From Deltaproteobacteria bacterium (GTDB lineage Bacteria > Desulfobacterota > Desulfobacteria > Desulfobacterales > SG8-13): a stretch of 5,849 bases of DNA. Below, piece after piece: positions 1 through 5,353 of this stretch; position 1 is the first letter of the stretch, and each line of letters opens with the position of its first letter. The translations under genes and the position numbers were made by a program. The DNA is taken from NCBI GenBank assembly GCA_024639205.1, contig JAHEIV010000205.1, positions 1-5,849 on the forward strand. The letters run 5' to 3'. Under the pieces are notes generated by a model. It was given only the letters and a program-made list of their open reading frames with translations. It was not told the origin of the DNA and did no database searches.

Positions 1-215
1 AGATTTTTGCCATCTGGTCCCGCTTTATCCGCCTGAAAGGCGGACCGGGCGCAGCGAACCGACGCAAAAGAGTCCGCGCTTTCATGGTCTATCTGATTGC
101 TGCCGTGGTGTTGCTGGCACCACTGGCATCGATAGCGGCCGCTGTATTGAACGTGCTGAAAAGAGAAAAAATCCGCGCCGAGGTCGAGTATTTTTCACAA
201 AACGCGTTGAGGTAA
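1..215 (+). CDS. C-terminal fragment of a membrane-anchored DarA-like (dialkylresorcinol condensing, flavodoxin-fold) enzyme, partial
   Basis: An open frame runs from base 3 to a TAA at 213-215 and has no start inside the window, so only the last 70 residues are visible. They begin IFAIWSRFIRLKGGPG, followed by a basic patch (RRKRVR, about residues 20-25), one hydrophobic segment (about 28-50), and a charged tail ending SQNALR. From memory, the 'IF.IW..FI..KG' stretch followed by a single C-terminal membrane helix resembles the end of DarA-family proteins. These are NAD(P)H/FMN flavodoxin-like enzymes that work with DarB to form dialkylresorcinols. The next gene on the same strand is DarB-like, which supports the call. 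The flavin-binding and catalytic parts lie outside the window, so this rests on a short tail plus context. It could be another membrane-anchored oxidoreductase. Confidence 0.55.
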   Translation, partial: IFAIWSRFIRLKGGPGAANRRKRVRAFMVYLIAAVVLLAPLASIAAAVLNVLKREKIRAEVEYFSQNALR

Positions 216-240
216 TTCAACGTAAATGATAAAATAAAAT

Positions 241-271
241 CCGTTGCTGCTGCCGCCTGCATCAGCAACGG
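241..271 (-). terminator. 9-bp hairpin in the 198-base gap before the DarB-like gene; terminator-like on the minus strand
   Basis: CCGTTGCTG (241-249) pairs perfectly with CAGCAACGG (263-271) around a 13-base loop. The bases left of it (about 221-240) are A-rich, so on the minus strand the stem is followed by a T-rich tract, as in a Rho-independent terminator. No minus-strand gene is apparent to its right before the ACP. On the plus strand the stem begins 25 bases after the DarA-like stop and has no T run after it, so there it could act as an mRNA 3' stabiliser or an attenuator. The rest of the gap (216-413) shows no convincing promoter or small gene. Confidence 0.35.
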
Positions 272-413
272 GCTCAAACCTTTGGAGAACACCGTTCGGC
301 AATCTATTTCCGCAGCCATCGTCTGATTTCAATGATCCTGTGCAGATGGAAATCCCCCGCTCGGCTGTTTGAGATCCTCACCGAAAAGGAAGCGTTGCAT
401 CGGATTGGCAAAT

Positions 414-1559
414 ATGGATGTTTACATAAACGACCTGTCGTCATTTTTACCCAACGACCCGGTTGACAACGAGGCGATTGAAAACGTGCTGGGAAGGATC
501 CACAACATTCCGTCCCGGGTAAAACGAATCGTTCTCAAAAACAACCAGATAAAAACCCGCCACTACGCCATCGATCCGCAAACCGGCGAATTGACCCATA
601 CCAATGCCGGGTTGACCGCCGAGGCTGTGCGAAAACTGCAGCCTTACGCCGATTTCAGCCCGAATGAAATCGAATGTCTGAGCTGCGGTACGACCTGCGG
701 AGACCTGCTGTTTCCCGGACACACCCTGATGGTGCTCGGGGAGCTGTGTATCCCGGCGTGTGAAGCGGTGACAACTCACGGTATCTGCATCTCCGGGATG
801 ACGGCCTTAAAATATGCGATGATGAACGTGGCGACCGGTTTTTCCAACAATGCCGTGGCTGCCGGATCCGAACTGGCATCGTCCTTTATGCGGGCACAGT
901 TCTTTACCGCCCATGATAACCCGGACACCGATGTCGAAAAGAGGCCCATGGTGGCTTTCGACGCCGATTTCCTGCGCTGGATGCTTTCCGATGGTGCCGG
1001 TGCCGCCTTTCTTTCCAACCGCAAAAACCCGGACCGGGTTACCCTGCGGGTGGATTGGATCGAAAACATTTCCTATGCAGGCGAACTGGAGACCTGTCAG
1101 TTCAGCGGTGGAGTGAAAACAAAAGACGGCAGGATTGTCGGGTGGCGGGAGTTGGAGCGGCTCGATCCCAAGTCCCGCAAGCAGATCTTTGCCGTCAAGC
1201 AGGACATTAAATTGCTCGATCGAGAGATCGTTCGAACCGCCATCGATCGAGCCCTTGTGCGGGTGATAAAAAAATACGGGTTGAAACCCGCCGACATCGA
1301 CTGGTTTTTACCACACTACTCCTCGGGCTATTTCCGGGACAAATTCCATGACCGGATGGCAGAGATCGGATTTCACATCCCTTACGAGAAATGGTTCACC
1401 AATCTTTACCAAAAAGGCAACACCGGCAGTGCCGCTATTTATATTATCATCGAAGAGCTGTTCAAATCCGGGGATCTGAAGGAAGGTCAAAAACTGCTCT
1501 GCTTCATTCCCGAGAGCGGCCGGTTTTCACACTGCTATATGATGCTCAGCGTCGTGTGA
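414..1559 (+). CDS. darB: DarB-like beta-ketoacyl synthase (KAS III / thiolase fold)
   Basis: A 381-residue thiolase-fold condensing enzyme of the DarB type, in which beta-ketoacyl intermediates are joined on the way to 2,5-dialkylresorcinols. The N-terminus (MDVYINDLSSFLPNDPVDNE), the IKTRHYAID stretch (about 46-54) and THTNAGLTAEA (61-71) fit my memory of this subfamily. The nucleophile region is HGICISGM (122-129) with Cys125. His301 in FLPHYSSG and Asn336 in KGNTGSAAI match the KAS III His and Asn. The usual active-site Cys directly precedes the Ser-Gly, and here that position is Ile126 with the Cys one residue earlier. ATG 414 was chosen because it gives the family N-terminus and size. 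An in-frame TTG at 369 would add 15 unconserved residues. The gene follows a DarA-like gene on the same strand and converges on the ACP gene. Confidence 0.9.
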   Translation: MDVYINDLSSFLPNDPVDNEAIENVLGRIHNIPSRVKRIVLKNNQIKTRHYAIDPQTGELTHTNAGLTAEAVRKLQPYADFSPNEIECLSCGTTCGDLLFPGHTLMVLGELCIPACEAVTTHGICISGMTALKYAMMNVATGFSNNAVAAGSELASSFMRAQFFTAHDNPDTDVEKRPMVAFDADFLRWMLSDGAGAAFLSNRKNPDRVTLRVDWIENISYAGELETCQFSGGVKTKDGRIVGWRELERLDPKSRKQIFAVKQDIKLLDREIVRTAIDRALVRVIKKYGLKPADIDWFLPHYSSGYFRDKFHDRMAEIGFHIPYEKWFTNLYQKGNTGSAAIYIIIEELFKSGDLKEGQKLLCFIPESGRFSHCYMMLSVV

Positions 1560-1572
1560 CGTCAACACGCGC
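1549..1572. terminator. Hairpin spanning both convergent stop codons; possible bidirectional terminator
   Basis: Only two bases (1560-1561) separate the TGA of the DarB-like gene (1557-1559) from the TGA of the minus-strand ACP (1562-1564), and together they form the palindrome TGACGTCA. Around it, 1549-1557 can pair with 1565-1572 (8 bp, T1552 bulged, 7-base loop). An alternative outer stem pairs TCAGCG (1546-1551) with CGCTGA (1575-1580). The fold is G+C-rich and works on either strand, but no T run follows on either side, so intrinsic termination would be weak. Codon constraints at two gene ends could also produce this by chance. Confidence 0.3.
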
Positions 1573-1837
1573 AGCGCTGAACCGGCGCTGCATCGAGATG
1601 GTCGGAGATATAAGCGGCAAGCGATTTCAGGGATTGGAATACCCTGCGGTCGGTGATGCGCAGACCGTATTGCTGCTGAATGGCGACGGCAACTTCCACC
1701 GCATCCAAAGAATCGAGTCCGAACAGCGAGTCCGGTCCGAACAGCGGCGTTTCGGTCGGCAGCGGTTTCGGCACCGGCAGGGTAACGTTGCAGGTTTCAA
1801 CGATCAGCTTGATAAGGTTGATTTGCAGTAGCTCCAT
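1562..1837 (-). CDS. Acyl carrier protein of the aryl-polyene / dialkylresorcinol type
   Basis: A 91-residue acyl carrier protein. The core GPDSLFGLDSLDAVEV (34-49) contains the DSL motif, with Ser43 as the expected 4'-phosphopantetheine site. The spacing 'GPDS..GLDSLDA' followed by AIQQQYGLRI (52-61) and a late AAYI is typical of ACPs in APE and DAR clusters rather than of housekeeping AcpP. It would carry the growing chain for the KS/CLF pair and present beta-ketoacyl groups to the DarB-like enzyme (inference). ATG 1837 is preferred because an AGGAA lies 5 bases upstream. A TTG at 1882 would add 15 residues with no homology. The tail ends RCAC, two cysteines that are unusual for an ACP. It is the last gene of the minus-strand set, 143 bases after the permease, and converges on the DarB-like gene. 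Confidence 0.93.
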   Translation of the reverse strand: MELLQINLIKLIVETCNVTLPVPKPLPTETPLFGPDSLFGLDSLDAVEVAVAIQQQYGLRITDRRVFQSLKSLAAYISDHLDAAPVQRCAC

Positions 1838-1842
1838 ATGGG

Positions 1843-1847
1843 TTCCT
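1843..1847 (-). promoter_or_regulatory. Shine-Dalgarno site of the ACP gene
   Basis: Read on the minus strand, GGCAGGAACC precedes the ATG, with AGGAA 5 bases from the start codon. This site decides for the 1837 start over the upstream TTG. Confidence 0.6.
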
Positions 1848-1883
1848 GCCGATACTTTTCCCGCCTGACACACCCGTGCCAAG

Positions 1884-1910
1884 CCGGTTGTAAGTTCTTA
1901 CGCGGTTTTT
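1884..1910 (+). terminator. Weak hairpin followed by a T run on the plus strand, upstream of the ACP
   Basis: CCG (1884-1886) pairs with CGG (1903-1905), and TGTAA (1889-1893) with TTACG (1898-1902), enclosing a small loop and a 2-base bulge. A run of five T (1906-1910) follows directly. On the plus strand this has the form of a Rho-independent terminator. It lies 325 bases past the DarB-like stop, on the far side of the ACP gene. The stem is partly A+T, so the structure is marginal. The rest of the 143-base gap (1838-1980) holds no gene that I can see. Confidence 0.25.
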
Positions 1911-1980
1911 CGCATACCATCAATTGCCATAAACGATTGCAGACATCCGGTCAGAAGAAATCCCCGACTGCTCGACTATT

Positions 1981-3318
1981 TTACCCTTTGTTCTGTACCC
2001 GGCGCAAGAAATATATTCGGGCCACCGCCAGATTAGCGAGAAAAAAAGCCAGCAGGGCGGCGACTTCCGGCCACACCGTCTTCAGATTGCCCCCGCGAAC
2101 AAACAGGTCGAGGAAGGCATCCAGCCCCCACGAAAGCGGGGAGAGGATGCTGATCTGCTGCATGATTTTCGGCATGGCATACACCGGGACCATTACGCCG
2201 CCTATGGCTGCAGCGATTACCACCGAGATGGGCCCGAACATGGATGCCTGCTCATACGTCCGCAGAACCGTACCCAGCATGATTCCGTAGCCGGTGGCCG
2301 CCAGCACGGCGCTGATCGCCACGATGAGGATCGCCGGCAGCTCCGGCCCCATTTCCAGAGGCGGGGTCCCCAGCAGCGGCAGCAGGAACCGGCCGATGCC
2401 ATAGATCGCGACAATTTGCATAATGCAAACCAGCACATAGGCGATGATCTTGCCGACAATTACGGTAAGATAAGGGACCGGCAGGGAGAGCAGTCTGAAA
2501 AAGGTTCCGTCCCGCCGCTCCTTTATCAACGATCCGGCCAGGGGCAGCACGATGAAAAAAATGCCAAACAGCGTCCAGGCCGGCACGTTTTGCTGCACGG
2601 ACGTCGGTATCGAGCCCGCGCTGCCGGTGGAAGCGGCAGCCTCTTCGAATGTCAAAACGGGCGCATCGCCCCAATCCAATTGAAGGTCGGCCGGCGGCAG
2701 CGTGAAGTCTTCCGGCAGGAAGTCACCCATCTCCTTTTGCAGGGCAGCATTTATTTTCAGCGGTAGCAGCTGCCCCAGAGCGTCGAGCTTTTCGTTCACT
2801 TCGATTCCCTGCACCATCAACTGCAGGGAGCTGCGAACCGCGGAGCGATACCCACCGATGACCGCCGGATCAAAATACAGGCGGATAACAGGGGTTTGGG
2901 CAGTTTGCGACCCGGGCTCCGGCTCCAGTGACAGGGAACCCCTGACGGCCTGGCGCGCCTTGTGCCGGACAGTCTTGGTCAATCCGTCCGGCAACACCAC
3001 GCCGAATTGAAAATCCCCTCTGTCAATGGCCGCTCTCACCAGCTGTTCGTCGAACTCTTCGTCTGCCGCTGGTTTGCGCACGGTGAGCTTGCCGGCATCG
3101 GCCAGCTTTTGTTCGACAAGCGCTCCGAGCTCGCCCGCATCCCGGTTGACCAATAGGATACGGGTTTCGCTTTCGCCCACCGTTTTCAAAACATTTTCTT
3201 GCACCAGTGTAATCACCAGGACCAGAACAGCCGGCATCGCAAACAGCACCAGCAGTCCGCCCCGGTCTCTTTGCAGCAGCAGCAGCTCTTTATATACAGT
3301 GGCAAGCAGTTTGGTCAT
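1981..3318 (-). CDS. ABC-2 type transporter permease
   Basis: A 445-residue membrane subunit of an ABC-2 (DrrB/YhhJ-like) exporter. It has one N-terminal membrane helix (about 21-40), a roughly 205-residue extracytoplasmic domain (about 41-245) containing the YFDPAVIGGYRSAVRSSL stretch (148-165), then five predicted helices (about 247-265, 284-310, 327-350, 360-382, 417-437). The cytoplasmic loop KERRDGTFFRLLSLP (266-280) and SPLSWGLDAFLDLFVRGG (393-410) are family hallmarks. The ATPase is encoded just upstream (98-base gap), so the two probably form one exporter. Lying between the chain-building genes and the ACP, it probably exports or flips the lipid or pigment product (inference). The ATG at 3318 has only a weak, distant AGGGA, so translation may be low or coupled to the upstream gene. 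The substrate cannot be read from the sequence. Confidence 0.95.
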   Translation of the reverse strand: MTKLLATVYKELLLLQRDRGGLLVLFAMPAVLVLVITLVQENVLKTVGESETRILLVNRDAGELGALVEQKLADAGKLTVRKPAADEEFDEQLVRAAIDRGDFQFGVVLPDGLTKTVRHKARQAVRGSLSLEPEPGSQTAQTPVIRLYFDPAVIGGYRSAVRSSLQLMVQGIEVNEKLDALGQLLPLKINAALQKEMGDFLPEDFTLPPADLQLDWGDAPVLTFEEAAASTGSAGSIPTSVQQNVPAWTLFGIFFIVLPLAGSLIKERRDGTFFRLLSLPVPYLTVIVGKIIAYVLVCIMQIVAIYGIGRFLLPLLGTPPLEMGPELPAILIVAISAVLAATGYGIMLGTVLRTYEQASMFGPISVVIAAAIGGVMVPVYAMPKIMQQISILSPLSWGLDAFLDLFVRGGNLKTVWPEVAALLAFFLANLAVARIYFLRRVQNKG

Positions 3319-3409
3319 GCGCGGGTGATTCCCTGGTGAGCGGTTTTCATCAATCGTAATCGATTCGGCTGAACAGAATTTATCGCCTAAAATATACCCG
3401 ATGGCAGCG

Positions 3410-3428
3410 CTGCGGGTTAATCCCGCAG
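3410..3428 (-). other. 7-bp GC-rich hairpin with the ATPase stop codon in its loop
   Basis: CTGCGGG (3410-3416) pairs perfectly with CCCGCAG (3422-3428). The loop, 3417-3421, contains the TAA of the ABC ATPase gene. No T run follows on the minus strand, so full termination is unlikely. It could tune read-through to the permease or protect the mRNA. The remaining 98-base ATPase-permease gap is A+T-rich in its middle and shows no clear promoter. Confidence 0.4.
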
Positions 3429-4214
3429 ATGTTTTCCGGTCAGTTTTAGAAACAATTCCCCTAAATTACCGCAATCCGGGTGTTTATGGATGAGTGATCC
3501 GGGCGACCCTTCTTCGATTACCCGGCCCTCATCCATGACAGCGGCCCGCGTGCACAGCTGCTGGGCCTCCTCCATGTAATGGGTGGTGTAAATCATGGTC
3601 GTACCGCCGTCTTTGAGGATCAGCAGCTTTTCCAGGATCAAATTACGGGACTGGGCGTCAATCCCAACGGTCGGCTCATCGAGGAAAACCAGCCGGGGCG
3701 CGTGCAGGATACCCGCGGCCAGGTTCACCCTGCGCTTCATGCCCCCCGAGTACCGGCTGACTGCCTGGTCGGCTTTGCCGGTCAGGCCGACCAACTGCAG
3801 GGTTTCCGCAATCCGATCCCCCAGCTCCGATCCTTTCAGGCCGTACAATCGACCGAAAAACGACAGGTTCTCCCGCGCGGTCAACTCCGCATACAGGGCG
3901 ATATCCTGTGGTACCAACCCGATCAACCGCCTGGCCTGCCTGCGATGGCGAACAACGTCCCAGCCGTAAATTTCCACCTGCCCGCTGGTGGGAAGCAGGC
4001 CGGCGGTCATGATGGATATGGCGGTTGTTTTGCCGGCCCCGTTCGGGCCGAGAAGACCGTATATTTCACCGCTGCCGACCGCCAGGTTGAAGTTCTGCAG
4101 TGCCGGCTGGGCCGCCTTCGGGTAGATTTTCACCAAATCGGTGACCGCCAGCGGGATTTTTACTGCCATCGCGCGATCCGACGGGTCATTCGCTTTGGAG
4201 GCGCAAGCATTCAT
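3417..4214 (-). CDS. ABC transporter ATP-binding protein (partner of the ABC-2 permease)
   Basis: A 265-residue cytoplasmic ATPase with every expected motif: Walker A GPNGAGKTT (56-64), Q-loop Gln103 in VPQD, signature YSGGMK (155-160), Walker B LVFLDE (175-180) followed by PTVGID, and the H-loop His212 in TTHYMEEA. The sequence is of the DrrA/NodI (CcmA-like) class that pairs with ABC-2 permeases. It should power export by the permease encoded next. ATG 4214 is chosen: an AAGGAG at 4228-4233 lies 13 bases upstream (a little far) and no other in-frame start lies between it and the preceding gene. The alternative Met16 lacks a ribosome site but would still begin ahead of the conserved domain. 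It begins 34 bases after the chain-length-factor gene ends, consistent with one operon. Confidence 0.97.
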   Translation of the reverse strand: MNACASKANDPSDRAMAVKIPLAVTDLVKIYPKAAQPALQNFNLAVGSGEIYGLLGPNGAGKTTAISIMTAGLLPTSGQVEIYGWDVVRHRRQARRLIGLVPQDIALYAELTARENLSFFGRLYGLKGSELGDRIAETLQLVGLTGKADQAVSRYSGGMKRRVNLAAGILHAPRLVFLDEPTVGIDAQSRNLILEKLLILKDGGTTMIYTTHYMEEAQQLCTRAAVMDEGRVIEEGSPGSLIHKHPDCGNLGELFLKLTGKHLRD

Positions 4215-4248
4215 TGTTCCGACACGGCTCCTTCTTTGAAAGGCAGAA

Positions 4249-5346
4249 TCAATTGCGATGCATTGTCACCAGTCCAAACGCACCGCCGGCCCCCAGTTTC
4301 AGGCAGCTGACGCGGCTGACGGCCGCCTTTTCTCTTTTCCGGACGGTTTGCAGGTCTTGCATTGCCGGCCAGGGGCAGATGTACGAAGGGATCATATGGC
4401 CGGATTTGAGTGAAAGGGCTGCGATGGCCATATCGAAAGCCATGCCGATCGGAAGCGCGCCGTACAGTGGGCTGTACACTGCGGCTCGGCATTGATCAGG
4501 CAGCAGTGCAGCGTAGCCGGCATCGTACTGGCTGAAGCCGTCTGCTCCCAGTATTACCGGGCTTTTCAGGGGAAAATTGACGCTGCCGCGCTCAATGTTC
4601 CCCAGCTGCACATCCTCTATGCACCCATAAGCGGATGAGGATATTTCCTCCCTGGAAAGCACAAAGAAACACGATCCTTCGCCGACAATCACCTGCGGGT
4701 GCCCGATCGGATCGGCGGTTTCCGGCAGTGGGCCGGCATTGCCGTACCGGCAATGCCAGTAATAGCCCAGCACCTTGCAGAATTCATCCACACCGCCCAC
4801 CAGAACGCGCTCGACTCGCTCTTCCTTCAGCCACTGGACCGCATTCAACAGTGCCGATGGCATAGACATGTCATAATGGCTGATCGACAGGTTGGGTCCC
4901 AGCTGTCGTAATAGAATGGAGATGTGCCCCGCTGCGGCATTGTGTACCGAATTGGAGAACTTGGTCGGCGAACCGCTGGGATCACCGGCGGTGATGACCG
5001 AATGTTGAAAGTCAAACGTGTTGCAGGTGGCTCCGTAGCCGGTGGCCACAATGATTCCCATGTGATCCGGTTTCGATTCCAGAAGGTCGGCATCTTCCAG
5101 GGCCAGAAAGGCTCCCAGCAGTGCCATGCGGATGTAGTGGTCGATGCGGCGTAACTCGCGTTTGCCGACAAACGATTGAATCGAAGTCGTGTCGGCAAGC
5201 AGAGCGGGAATTCGGATCGGGCCCTCGGAGGTCTCCAGCGAAACGGTTTGGATGTGGTTTTTGCCGGCGTTCAGCGACCGGCATAAAGCCGAAATTCCGG
5301 TCCCGAATCCGCCAACGGCTCCGATACCCTCGATAGTTATGTTCAA
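4249..5346 (-). CDS. Chain-length-factor-like ketosynthase homologue lacking catalytic residues
   Basis: A 365-residue thiolase-fold protein with KAS II-like landmarks: GIGAVGGFG (7-15), KFSNSVHNAAAGHISI (129-144), VLVGGVDEF (181-189) and a C-terminal GAGGAFGLV. The catalytic triad is missing. The Cys loop reads SISHYDMS (154-161), with Asp159 about where Cys should be. The HGTGT region is replaced by GADGFSQYD (267-275). The GHTLGA region is replaced by GALPIGMA (296-303). Such dead homologues (chain-length factors, ApeC-type in APE clusters) pair with an active KS to set chain length. The active KS is encoded immediately upstream and its stop lies 7 bases before this start. The start is a TTG at 5346, preceded by AAAGGA at 10 bases. 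An upstream extension of this frame to 5679 only shadows the KS gene. It is about 40 residues shorter than typical KAS II enzymes. Confidence 0.93.
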   Translation of the reverse strand: MNITIEGIGAVGGFGTGISALCRSLNAGKNHIQTVSLETSEGPIRIPALLADTTSIQSFVGKRELRRIDHYIRMALLGAFLALEDADLLESKPDHMGIIVATGYGATCNTFDFQHSVITAGDPSGSPTKFSNSVHNAAAGHISILLRQLGPNLSISHYDMSMPSALLNAVQWLKEERVERVLVGGVDEFCKVLGYYWHCRYGNAGPLPETADPIGHPQVIVGEGSCFFVLSREEISSSAYGCIEDVQLGNIERGSVNFPLKSPVILGADGFSQYDAGYAALLPDQCRAAVYSPLYGALPIGMAFDMAIAALSLKSGHMIPSYICPWPAMQDLQTVRKREKAAVSRVSCLKLGAGGAFGLVTMHRN

Positions 5347-5353
5347 CGCTACG

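Noticed and set aside
89..319. 76-codon minus-strand reading frame over the DarA-like tail and the intergenic gap
   Set aside because: It is low-complexity and Ala-rich, antisense to a gene with a convincing membrane tail, and crosses the hairpin. No family resemblance.
369..413. N-terminal extension of the DarB-like protein from TTG 369
   Set aside because: The 15 added residues are basic and do not resemble the family. ATG 414 gives the expected MDVYI-type N-terminus and length.
332..466. 44-codon plus-strand reading frame before the DarB-like gene
   Set aside because: No clear ribosome site or recognisable motif, and it overlaps the DarB-like start in another frame.
1214..1252. 10-bp inverted repeat GCTCGATCGA / TCGATCGAGC, 19-base loop
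   Set aside because: It lies wholly inside DarB-like coding sequence and arises from repeated Asp-Arg codons. No sign of a regulatory or mobile role.
1866..1881. Sigma-54-like promoter (TGGCAC with downstream TGTCA) upstream of the ACP
   Set aside because: The -24 half is perfect, but the essential GC of the -12 element is missing, and the site is only about 28 bases from the start codon.
2415..2429. TTTGCAT-A-ATGCAAA operator-like palindrome
   Set aside because: It sits in the middle of the permease coding sequence, far from any start site.
4735..4757. 10-bp inverted repeat GGCATTGCCG / CGGCAATGCC with a 3-base loop
   Set aside because: It is perfect but inside chain-length-factor coding sequence, single copy in the window, and explained by the codons for HCRYGNA.
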